From: Bdellovibrionales bacterium RBG_16_40_8
GTDB taxonomy: Bacteria > Bdellovibrionota > Bdellovibrionia > Bdellovibrionales > UBA1609
Assembly (NCBI GenBank): GCA_001769925.1
Contig: MEPT01000019.1
Location: forward strand, 1-5,174
DNA length: 5,174 nt
Direction of reading: 5' to 3'
This document shows, in pieces, positions 1 to 5,174 of this stretch. The notes under the pieces were generated by a model that did not search any database, was not told the DNA's origin, and worked only from the letters and a program-made list of their open reading frames with translations. The position numbers and the translations under genes are program-made. Position 1 is the stretch's first letter; each line of letters opens with the position of its first letter.

Positions 1-216
1 AAAAAATATCCTGAAGTATTTTTTATGACTTCAACAGCTGATGATCGCGTTCACCCAGGACATGCACGTCGCACCGCCGCCAAAATGGAGGAACAAGGCC
101 ACCCTTTTCTCTACTACGAAAACACTGAGGGCGGTCACGGCGGTTCGGCCAACAACGCCCAGTACGCCAAATGGTCGGCTCTGCAGTTTATATATTTTCT
201 GCAAAAGCTAAAATAG
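1..216 (+). CDS. Prolyl oligopeptidase (S9 family), C-terminal fragment
   Basis: This is the 3' end of a serine peptidase gene that runs in from the left edge. The reading frame is open from base 1, so the ATG at 25 is an internal Met and not the start. Of the catalytic triad, the fragment shows the Asp in the DDRV motif (fragment residues 14-17, codon at 40-42) and the His in the GGHGG motif (residue 46, codon at 136-138). The Ser nucleophile lies outside the window. The pattern TSTADDRVHPGHA, then FLYYENTEGGHGG, is typical of bacterial S9A prolyl oligopeptidases, which cleave short peptides after proline. It ends at the usual place, about 25 residues after the His. Location (cytosol or periplasm) cannot be judged without the N-terminus. 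Bases 61-180 are about 60% G+C, richer than the rest of the window. A related S9 member such as oligopeptidase B is less likely. Confidence 0.9.
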   Translation, partial: KKYPEVFFMTSTADDRVHPGHARRTAAKMEEQGHPFLYYENTEGGHGGSANNAQYAKWSALQFIYFLQKLK

Positions 217-264
217 ATACTATGTTCATCTTTTTTTTGTAGCAAAAACAATTTAACTGGGGGT

Positions 265-285
265 AAGGTTACGGCGTACCTTTTT
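265..285 (+). terminator. Possible Rho-independent terminator after the peptidase gene
   Basis: AAGGT (265-269) pairs with ACCTT (278-282). Inside this, after a one-base bulge at T270, AC (271-272) pairs with GT (276-277) around a GGC loop. The right arm runs into a T5 tract (281-285). The hairpin lies 49 bases after the peptidase stop and 23 bases before the copper ATPase start, so it could terminate the first transcript or act in the ATPase leader. The stem is short and bulged, so this is only a candidate. Confidence 0.4.
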
Positions 286-293
286 ACTAGCGA

Positions 294-299
294 AAGGGA
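294..299 (+). promoter_or_regulatory. Ribosome binding site of the copper ATPase
   Basis: A purine run, AAGGGA, lies 9 bases before the ATG at 309 and is a reasonable Shine-Dalgarno match. It supports this start. The YHS domain begins at residue 5, so a later start would damage the domain. Confidence 0.6.
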
Positions 300-308
300 A
301 TATTAGCA

Positions 309-2621
309 ATGACAGAAAAAGACCCAGTATGCGGGATGAACGTCAATTCTGGTTCTGCAAAAGGTCAAACTACTTTTGAAAAAAAAACATTTTTCTTTTG
401 CAGCACTAAGTGCAAAGAAAAATTCGATCAAAACCCCGATAAATATATTAATCAAACAATACCGTTAGTTATGGATAAATTGGCTAAAGAGCAAAGCCGC
501 GCTATTTTCACCTGCCCCATGCACCTAGAAATACAGCAGGTTGGCCCTGGCAGTTGCCCCATTTGCGGTATGGCTTTAGAACCTGTGATTGTCACCGCTG
601 AACCTGATGATAATACCGAATACAAAATGATGCTTAAACGCTTTTGGGTGTGCGCTTTTTTGAGCATTCCACTTCTTTTTATCACCATGGGCGGTCGGCA
701 GCTTATTTATTCACAAATATTTATCTCACAATTAAAGTGGATTGAGGTTTTGCTAGCGACACCAGTTGTGTTGTGGGGGGCTTTTCCATTTTTTATTAGA
801 TTTTGGCAGTCTTTAGTAACTCGCAACTTAAACATGTTTACGCTTATTGGCCTTGGTGTGGCCGTCGCTTATGGATATAGCCTCGTTGCCGTTTTGCTCC
901 CACAGATTTTTCCGCCTGAATTTAGAGACTCTATGACAAACGAAGTCGGACTTTACTTCGAAGCTTCATCTGTGATTGTGACTTTGGTTCTTCTAGGGCA
1001 GGTTCTTGAACTTAAGGCGCGTGGGCAAACAAGTGCTGCTATTAAGGCCCTTCTTGGCCTAGCCCCGAAAACTGCACGACGTATTGATAATAACGACAAT
1101 GAGGAAGATATCTCAATTGAACAAGTAAAAGTGGGTGATAAGCTTCGTGTAAGGCCCGGTGAAAAAATACCTGTCGACGGAATTGTGCTCTCAGGTCAGT
1201 CATCAGTTAATGAGTCTATGGTATCAGGAGAGTCTCTACCAGTTGAGAAAGTAGCTGGAGCAAAAGTCATAGCAGCAACAATCAACGAAACCGGCGCTTT
1301 TATTATGCGCGCAGAAAAAATCGGCAAAGACACACTTCTGGCGCAAATAGTGCAAATGGTAGCAGAGGCCCAGAGATCACGTGCCCCTATTCAAAAACTC
1401 GTTGATAAGGTCTCTGCTTATTTTGTACCCGCAGTTGTGCTTTCTGCCATTATTACCGCAATTATTTGGGCGCTTTTTGGACCAGAGCCAAAACTTGCTA
1501 ACGCAATAATTAATGCCGTCGCCGTTCTTATTATAGCTTGCCCGTGCGCACTTGGCCTTGCCACACCAATGTCAATTATGGTGGCCACCGGGCGCGGCGC
1601 TACTATGGGGATTCTTTTTAAAAGTGCCGAAGCTATAGAGCTAATGCGCAAAGTAAATACGCTTGTTATGGACAAAACTGGCACATTGACTCTTGGTAAA
1701 CCAAAATTAGTGACAGTAAAAAGTCTGGGAGACATTTCAGAATCAGAACTACTTTGTCTCGCAGCAAGTCTCGAGAAGGCAAGCGAACACCCGCTTGCTT
1801 CTGCTATTGTATCAGGTGCAAGTGAAAGAAATATTTCACTAAAGAATACTCAAAAATTTGAATCAATTACCGGTAAAGGCATAAGTGCCCTAATAGATGA
1901 AAAGCATGTTGCCGTTGGTAATCGTGCCTTTATGTCTGAACTTGTAGTTGAATTTAAAAACTCGCAAACAGAAAAACAAATCGAAAAAGAAATTGATGAA
2001 CTTCGCGAAAACGGGCAAACAGTGATGTTTGTCGCAGTTGATAAAAAACTATCTGGTTTTGTTGGAGTTATGGACCCAATAAAAGACTCCACAATCACCG
2101 CTATCAAAACACTTAAAAGATTGGGAATTAAAATTGTAATGTTAACTGGTGACAATGCTAAAACTGCGCAGGCGGTTGCACGTAAAATTGGAGTCGACGA
2201 AGTCATTGCTGAGGTACTACCAAAACAAAAAGCTGAAATAATAAAACAAATGCAAAAAAAGGGCCTATTTGTTGCGATGGCGGGTGACGGCATTAATGAT
2301 GCCCCAGCCCTTGCTCAGGCACAAGTCGGCATTGCGATGGGAACTGGCACAGACGTAGCGATAAGTTCAGCTAGCGTTACCTTAGTAAAAGGCGACCTTA
2401 ACGATATAGTTAAAGCCAGACAACTAAGTGTCGAAACTTTGCGTAATATAAAACAAAATCTTTTCTTTGCTTTCGCATACAACTCTTTTGGCGTTCCGCT
2501 AGCAGCAGGAGCTCTTTATCCATTTTTTGGAATTGTCTTAAGCCCGATGATAGCTGCCGCCGCTATGAGTTTAAGCTCTGTATCTGTTGTGTTTAACGCT
2601 CTTCGTTTAAAACGCGTTTAA
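309..2621 (+). CDS. copA: Copper-exporting P1B-type ATPase with N-terminal YHS and heavy-metal-binding domains
   Basis: This inner-membrane pump of 770 residues uses ATP to move Cu(+) (possibly Ag(+)) out of the cytosol. Domains in order: YHS domain (about 5-46; C8, and C31/C35 in CSTKC); heavy-metal-binding domain (67-92; CPMH and CPICGM); membrane helices from about 111; actuator domain with SGE (306-308); CPC metal site (411-413) in [11 protein letters not shown]; phosphorylated Asp455 in DKTGT; nucleotide-domain HP (494-495); TGDN (613-616); GDGINDAP (659-666); and Y724-N725 and M753xxS756S757 in the last two helices. These last motifs with CPC are the Cu(+) (1B-1) signature. From the heavy-metal-binding domain onward it closely follows Legionella CopA as I remember it. 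The equivalents of its entry and exit residues M148, E189, E205 and D337 are M176, E218, E234 and D366. There are no HMA domains. No chaperone or regulator gene adjoins it. The coding sequence is intact. Confidence 0.95.
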   Translation: MTEKDPVCGMNVNSGSAKGQTTFEKKTFFFCSTKCKEKFDQNPDKYINQTIPLVMDKLAKEQSRAIFTCPMHLEIQQVGPGSCPICGMALEPVIVTAEPDDNTEYKMMLKRFWVCAFLSIPLLFITMGGRQLIYSQIFISQLKWIEVLLATPVVLWGAFPFFIRFWQSLVTRNLNMFTLIGLGVAVAYGYSLVAVLLPQIFPPEFRDSMTNEVGLYFEASSVIVTLVLLGQVLELKARGQTSAAIKALLGLAPKTARRIDNNDNEEDISIEQVKVGDKLRVRPGEKIPVDGIVLSGQSSVNESMVSGESLPVEKVAGAKVIAATINETGAFIMRAEKIGKDTLLAQIVQMVAEAQRSRAPIQKLVDKVSAYFVPAVVLSAIITAIIWALFGPEPKLANAIINAVAVLIIACPCALGLATPMSIMVATGRGATMGILFKSAEAIELMRKVNTLVMDKTGTLTLGKPKLVTVKSLGDISESELLCLAASLEKASEHPLASAIVSGASERNISLKNTQKFESITGKGISALIDEKHVAVGNRAFMSELVVEFKNSQTEKQIEKEIDELRENGQTVMFVAVDKKLSGFVGVMDPIKDSTITAIKTLKRLGIKIVMLTGDNAKTAQAVARKIGVDEVIAEVLPKQKAEIIKQMQKKGLFVAMAGDGINDAPALAQAQVGIAMGTGTDVAISSASVTLVKGDLNDIVKARQLSVETLRNIKQNLFFAFAYNSFGVPLAAGALYPFFGIVLSPMIAAAAMSLSSVSVVFNALRLKRV

Positions 2622-3307
2622 ATAATAAAAAGTGTAAGTATAACCCCGGCAGCAAACCAACCCAGCTGAATCAAATTGCGACGAATATAGGTCAAACTCG
2701 GCAAAAGAAAATCAAACACCAAACACCCGGCGAGACTACCTAGGGCAAGACCACTCACCACTAAAAAAACTAGCGGATTAATAATTTTGCCGAAAAATTG
2801 TGCAAAAAAAACTCCGGCCGGAAACGACAACAAATAAAGTGTCAGCATAGCCACAGTCCAGCGAAGTGAGCGTCTGTAACTTACAAGTAAAGACGACACC
2901 GCGAGTGATTCATAAACTTTATGAGCAAGAAGCGCAATAAACAAGGTACGCAAAAGATGTGACGATAAATTATCAGAAAACCCAAAAAAAAGCCCACTTG
3001 AAAAACAATGAAGTGAAATTGCCGTCAAAAATATATAAGCCGAAAGATTACTTCTAGTTTTATGCTGATGCGAGTGAAATAAATGAACTAATGAATAAAT
3101 CACCCATACGATAAAAACAAAAGTTATACCTGAAATACCGTTTTGATGAAAAACATCTGGTAGCAAATCAAAAACACATAGCCCCAGTAAGGCGCCAGTA
3201 CCGAATAAAAACAAAGGGCCTTTTTTCCAATTTTTACGTGGCAAAAAAATAGGCAGTGCCGCTAGAGCAAACATGCAAAGTGTAATTATTAATGCCTCGA
3301 GATGCAT
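2618..3307 (-). CDS. Divergent ZIP-family metal permease-like membrane protein
   Basis: This is a 229-residue membrane protein with about eight hydrophobic segments (roughly 3-21, 32-50, 58-76, 88-110, 119-142, 150-172, 176-202, 212-229), which is ZIP topology. A histidine-rich HSHQH loop (78-82) lies between segments 3 and 4, as in ZIPs. Segment 2 has [14 protein letters not shown], like the ZIP LLPE motif. Segment 4 has LHCFSSG where ZIPs have HNxxDG. Segment 5 has [10 protein letters not shown] where ZIPs have HExPEGLAV. ZIPs import divalent metals such as Zn, Fe or Mn into the cytosol. Here several ligands are replaced (C101, S104, K130, and F162 where the segment-6 Glu is expected), so transport and substrate are uncertain. 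The ATG at 3307 has an AAGGG 10 bases upstream. It converges on the copper ATPase, overlapping it by 4 bases. A non-transporting ZIP relative is the main alternative. Confidence 0.75.
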   Translation of the reverse strand: MHLEALIITLCMFALAALPIFLPRKNWKKGPLFLFGTGALLGLCVFDLLPDVFHQNGISGITFVFIVWVIYSLVHLFHSHQHKTRSNLSAYIFLTAISLHCFSSGLFFGFSDNLSSHLLRTLFIALLAHKVYESLAVSSLLVSYRRSLRWTVAMLTLYLLSFPAGVFFAQFFGKIINPLVFLVVSGLALGSLAGCLVFDFLLPSLTYIRRNLIQLGWFAAGVILTLFII

Positions 3308-3317
3308 AAGTAGCCGA

Positions 3318-3358
3318 CCCTTTTTAGATCATTTAGTGATAGTTGCGCGTCAAGTCAA
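3318..3358 (-). promoter_or_regulatory. Candidate promoter and ribosome binding site of the ZIP-like gene
   Basis: On the minus strand, TTGACT (3358-3353) is a 5 of 6 match to a sigma-70 -35 box. Seventeen bases further on, TAAATG (3335-3330) is a weak -10 (3 of 6). AAAAAGGG (3325-3318) follows as a Shine-Dalgarno, 10 bases before the ATG at 3307. The predicted transcript start falls at about 3323, within the Shine-Dalgarno, which weakens the promoter call. The ribosome binding site is the firmer part. Confidence 0.3.
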
Positions 3359-3378
3359 TCGGTTTAAAAAGACTCTAG

Positions 3379-3407
3379 ATGACCATAAAGTCTCGGCCCT
3401 GTAAACT
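3379..3407 (+). promoter_or_regulatory. Candidate promoter of the arnT-like gene, possibly leaderless
   Basis: ATGACC (3379-3384, 4 of 6 to TTGACA) and TAAACT (3402-3407, 4 of 6 to TATAAT) are separated by exactly 17 bases. Transcription would begin at about 3413-3415, on the ATG at 3414. This agrees with the absence of a Shine-Dalgarno before that ATG, but both boxes are weak and the pairing could be chance. Confidence 0.25.
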
Positions 3408-3413
3408 CGCACG

Positions 3414-5090
3414 ATGACTTTAGGCGCTCTTACAAAACAGAAAAATTTTTACTTAGCATTTTTTTGCTTAATAATTTTATGGTTTTTTAATATTGGCCAT
3501 TTGCCGCTACTTGAACCTGACGAGGGCCGTTATAGCGAAATTTCTCGTGAGATGAATGCGACAGGCGACTATATCACGCCTCGCTTAAACGGTCTTAAAT
3601 ATTTTGAAAAACCACCACTGCAGATGTGGATGACAAGTTTATTTTATAAAGTTTTCGGCGACTCAGAGTGGACATCGCGCCTATGGCCAGCGCTTACTAG
3701 TGCCCTTACTATTATTGCAGTCTTTTGGTTTTCATTAACTACCGCAGGGCTTGATCGCGCATTATTATCAGGCGGCCTACTAATGAGCGCCCCTTTTTTT
3801 ATAATTCTAGGCCATCTAAATATACTTGATATGAGTCTAACATTTTTTCTCACTTTAGCGCTTCTCAGTCTTCTTAAATTGATTTGTAAAGATCTCTCTA
3901 GAAAAGAAAGATTTTGGGGCAATTTTGTACTTTGGACATCGCTTGCCTTAGGTATATTGACAAAAGGGCCCGTCGCTATAGTTCTGCCAGGAGCTGTTGG
4001 AGTTTCATATTTATTATGGCAGCGTGAATTAACACTTTTAAAAAATATTCGCTGGCTTTGGGGGCTTGCTTGGTTTTTTATTTTGCTTTTACCCTGGTTT
4101 ACATTAGTAACTATTCATAATTCTGATTTTTTTCATTTCTTTTTTATACACGAGCACATAGAGAGATTTTTAACTAAAACCCATCGTCGCGAAGGGCCGA
4201 TATGGTATTTTGTGCCTATATTTTTCGTTGGGCTTATGCCTTGGTTTTTTTGGTATTTTAACCCTAAAAATATAAAAGAAATTTATCTACTACCTACTTC
4301 ACCATCACGAAGATTTTTATTTTTATGGTGTTTAGTAATTTTTGGTTTCTTTTCTGTGTCTTCGTCTAAACTGCCGCCTTATATTTTGCCAATTTGGCCT
4401 GCATTAGCACTACTTTCTGCCGAATTTATCGAACCGAAAAAAGAAAAAAATATTATTTTTATTATAGTTAGTTACGCAATTATGATTTTAGGCCTTATAA
4501 TTGGCAGCTATTTTCTTGCGCAATACGAGACTAAAGTAATTTCTCAGGCTCAATATTTAGAACTTGCTAAGGCTTTTGCATTTTCATCTGTTCTAATGCT
4601 TGCAGTATTTTTAATTTTATTTATTAAAAGAAAAATTTGGCCATGGCGTAGGCTTATATTTTTAACTTTTATATCTGCCCTGTTTTTATTTCAATTACTG
4701 GCATGGGATTATAAAAAAATATCGTCTGCGCGCTCAGGCAAACCTTTGGCCAAAGCTTTACAGCCTTACAATGATGATAAAACCCCGCTTTATTTTGTGG
4801 GCGATTATGTACAATCTGTTCCTTTTTATTTGAAACGCAAAGTCACGCTTGTTAATTACATAGGCGAGTTTAAATTCGGTTTGAATGCTGAAAAGGTTAG
4901 TTGGCACCCTAATTATGACACTTTTTTGCCGGAATGGGCTACACAAGAAAAAGCTATTGCCATCATGCCTGAGTACATCTATTTAAAGTTTAAAGAATTG
5001 CAAACATCGACTGAAATTGTTTTTCGCGACAGCCGGCGATTAGCTGTTGTAAAAGGTTTTCACATGCAGAATACGAAAACTAAAAAATGA
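3414..5090 (+). CDS. arnT: ArnT-like lipid A glycosyltransferase (GT83, PMT superfamily)
   Basis: This is a 558-residue polytopic inner-membrane glycosyltransferase with about 12-13 predicted helices (first at 11-28) and a soluble C-terminal region from about 431. Length and plan match ArnT (E. coli ArnT is about 550 residues), which moves 4-amino-4-deoxy-L-arabinose from undecaprenyl phosphate to lipid A on the periplasmic face and lowers polymyxin binding. Motifs seen: LEPDEGRYSEISREM (33-47), KYFEKPPLQMW (62-72), LNILDMSLTF (135-144), TKGPVAIVLP (183-192), HEHIERF (246-252) and SSSKLPPYILP (316-326). D36, K66 and D139 have the same spacing as D55, K85 and D158 of Cupriavidus ArnT as I recall them. 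An in-frame TAA lies at 3402-3404 and the next Met is residue 47, so ATG 3414 is the only plausible ATG start, although it has no Shine-Dalgarno. The gene overlaps an ArnB-like gene by ATGA. Another GT83 member with a different sugar or acceptor is possible. The gene is AT-rich, in part because it is rich in Phe, Ile and Leu. Confidence 0.87.
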   Translation: MTLGALTKQKNFYLAFFCLIILWFFNIGHLPLLEPDEGRYSEISREMNATGDYITPRLNGLKYFEKPPLQMWMTSLFYKVFGDSEWTSRLWPALTSALTIIAVFWFSLTTAGLDRALLSGGLLMSAPFFIILGHLNILDMSLTFFLTLALLSLLKLICKDLSRKERFWGNFVLWTSLALGILTKGPVAIVLPGAVGVSYLLWQRELTLLKNIRWLWGLAWFFILLLPWFTLVTIHNSDFFHFFFIHEHIERFLTKTHRREGPIWYFVPIFFVGLMPWFFWYFNPKNIKEIYLLPTSPSRRFLFLWCLVIFGFFSVSSSKLPPYILPIWPALALLSAEFIEPKKEKNIIFIIVSYAIMILGLIIGSYFLAQYETKVISQAQYLELAKAFAFSSVLMLAVFLILFIKRKIWPWRRLIFLTFISALFLFQLLAWDYKKISSARSGKPLAKALQPYNDDKTPLYFVGDYVQSVPFYLKRKVTLVNYIGEFKFGLNAEKVSWHPNYDTFLPEWATQEKAIAIMPEYIYLKFKELQTSTEIVFRDSRRLAVVKGFHMQNTKTKK

Positions 5091-5174
5091 ATTTTATTCC
5101 GTTTACTAGGCCAACAATTGACGAAGAAACAATTCAAATGGTTAGCGATGTATTTCGCTCAGGCTGGATTGCCA
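5087..5174 (+). CDS. arnB: ArnB-like DegT-family sugar-nucleotide aminotransferase, N-terminal fragment
   Basis: Twenty-nine codons are visible before the right edge. The peptide starts MNFIPFTRPTIDEE and ends FRSGWIA. This matches the start of DegT/DnrJ/EryC1/StrS PLP-dependent aminotransferases, and E. coli ArnB in particular (FLPFSRPAMG, then LESGWIT). ArnB transfers an amino group from glutamate to the UDP-4-keto-pentose that becomes UDP-4-amino-4-deoxy-L-arabinose, in the cytosol. The PLP lysine and the rest of the enzyme lie outside the window. The ATG at 5087 overlaps the TGA of the arnT-like gene (ATGA) and has no separate Shine-Dalgarno, which implies translational coupling in one operon. 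Other DegT aminotransferases, such as those making perosamine or pseudaminic acid precursors, share this N-terminus. The specific ArnB call rests on the sequence match plus the ArnT neighbour. Confidence 0.7.
   Translation, partial: MNFIPFTRPTIDEETIQMVSDVFRSGWIA

Noticed and set aside
25..216. A free-standing 63-residue small protein starting at ATG 25
   Set aside because: The frame is open to base 1, and the peptide, including the residues before the Met, is the C-terminus of a prolyl oligopeptidase.
234..248. TTTTTG/CAAAAA hairpin with a TAG loop after the peptidase stop
   Set aside because: The stem is almost all A-T with a three-base loop inside a homopolymer tract, so it is weak and expected by chance in such sequence.
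1418..1735. A 105-codon open frame on the minus strand inside the copper ATPase gene
   Set aside because: It lies opposite the CPC and DKTGT regions, which are clearly coding on the plus strand. It is a shadow frame.
1850..2293. A 147-codon open frame on the minus strand inside the copper ATPase gene
   Set aside because: It is antisense to conserved ATPase motifs ([12 protein letters not shown]), its peptide has no recognisable domain, and its codons mirror those of the sense gene.
2550..2566. ATAGC/GCTAT inverted repeat near the copA 3' end, considered as a terminator for the minus-strand gene
   Set aside because: The stem is only five base pairs, there is no adjacent T-run on the relevant strand, and the sequence codes conserved residues of the last ATPase helix.
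3370..3393. AGACT/AGTCT inverted repeat in the divergent intergenic region, considered as an operator
   Set aside because: Only five bases per arm with a 14-base loop and no extension. It matches no operator I recognise.
3644..3922. A 92-codon open frame on the minus strand inside the arnT-like gene
   Set aside because: The plus strand shows conserved ArnT motifs throughout. The minus-strand peptide has no family resemblance or ribosome binding site that I could see.

Overview
The window looks like ordinary chromosomal DNA from a Gram-negative, moderately AT-rich bacterium. Sampled lines run from about 18% to 63% G+C, and the bulk is near 40%. The Gram-negative call rests on an ArnT-like lipid A glycosyltransferase and an ArnB-like sugar-nucleotide aminotransferase. 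The copper ATPase reads as a close relative of Legionella pneumophila CopA, so a proteobacterium or a related phylum fits. The sequence does not fix the genus.

Layout from left to right. (1) The last 71 codons of an S9 prolyl-oligopeptidase (+ strand), cut by the window edge. (2) A 92-base gap with a hairpin and T-run that could terminate the peptidase transcript, then a ribosome binding site. (3) A complete 770-residue copper-exporting P1B-type ATPase (+) whose N-terminus carries a YHS domain followed by a heavy-metal-binding domain, in place of classical HMA domains. (4) A complete 229-residue, divergent ZIP-family membrane protein (-), converging on the ATPase with a 4-base overlap of the two stop codons. 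(5) A 106-base divergent intergenic region. (6) A complete 558-residue ArnT-like (GT83) glycosyltransferase (+). (7) The first 29 codons of an ArnB-like aminotransferase (+), overlapping the previous gene by ATGA and cut by the right edge.

Functionally there are two themes. The first is metal handling: an efflux ATPase for Cu(+) next to a ZIP-like protein whose metal-site residues are substituted. The second is the start of an envelope-modification operon, in which the ArnB-like enzyme would help make an amino-sugar nucleotide and the ArnT-like enzyme would transfer the lipid-linked sugar to lipid A outside the inner membrane. The peptidase is unrelated by any visible signal. I see no RNA gene, mobile element, CRISPR array or clearly new system. 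The most interesting points are the altered ligand set of the ZIP-like protein, the altered cytosolic platform of the ATPase, and the translationally coupled arnT-arnB order.
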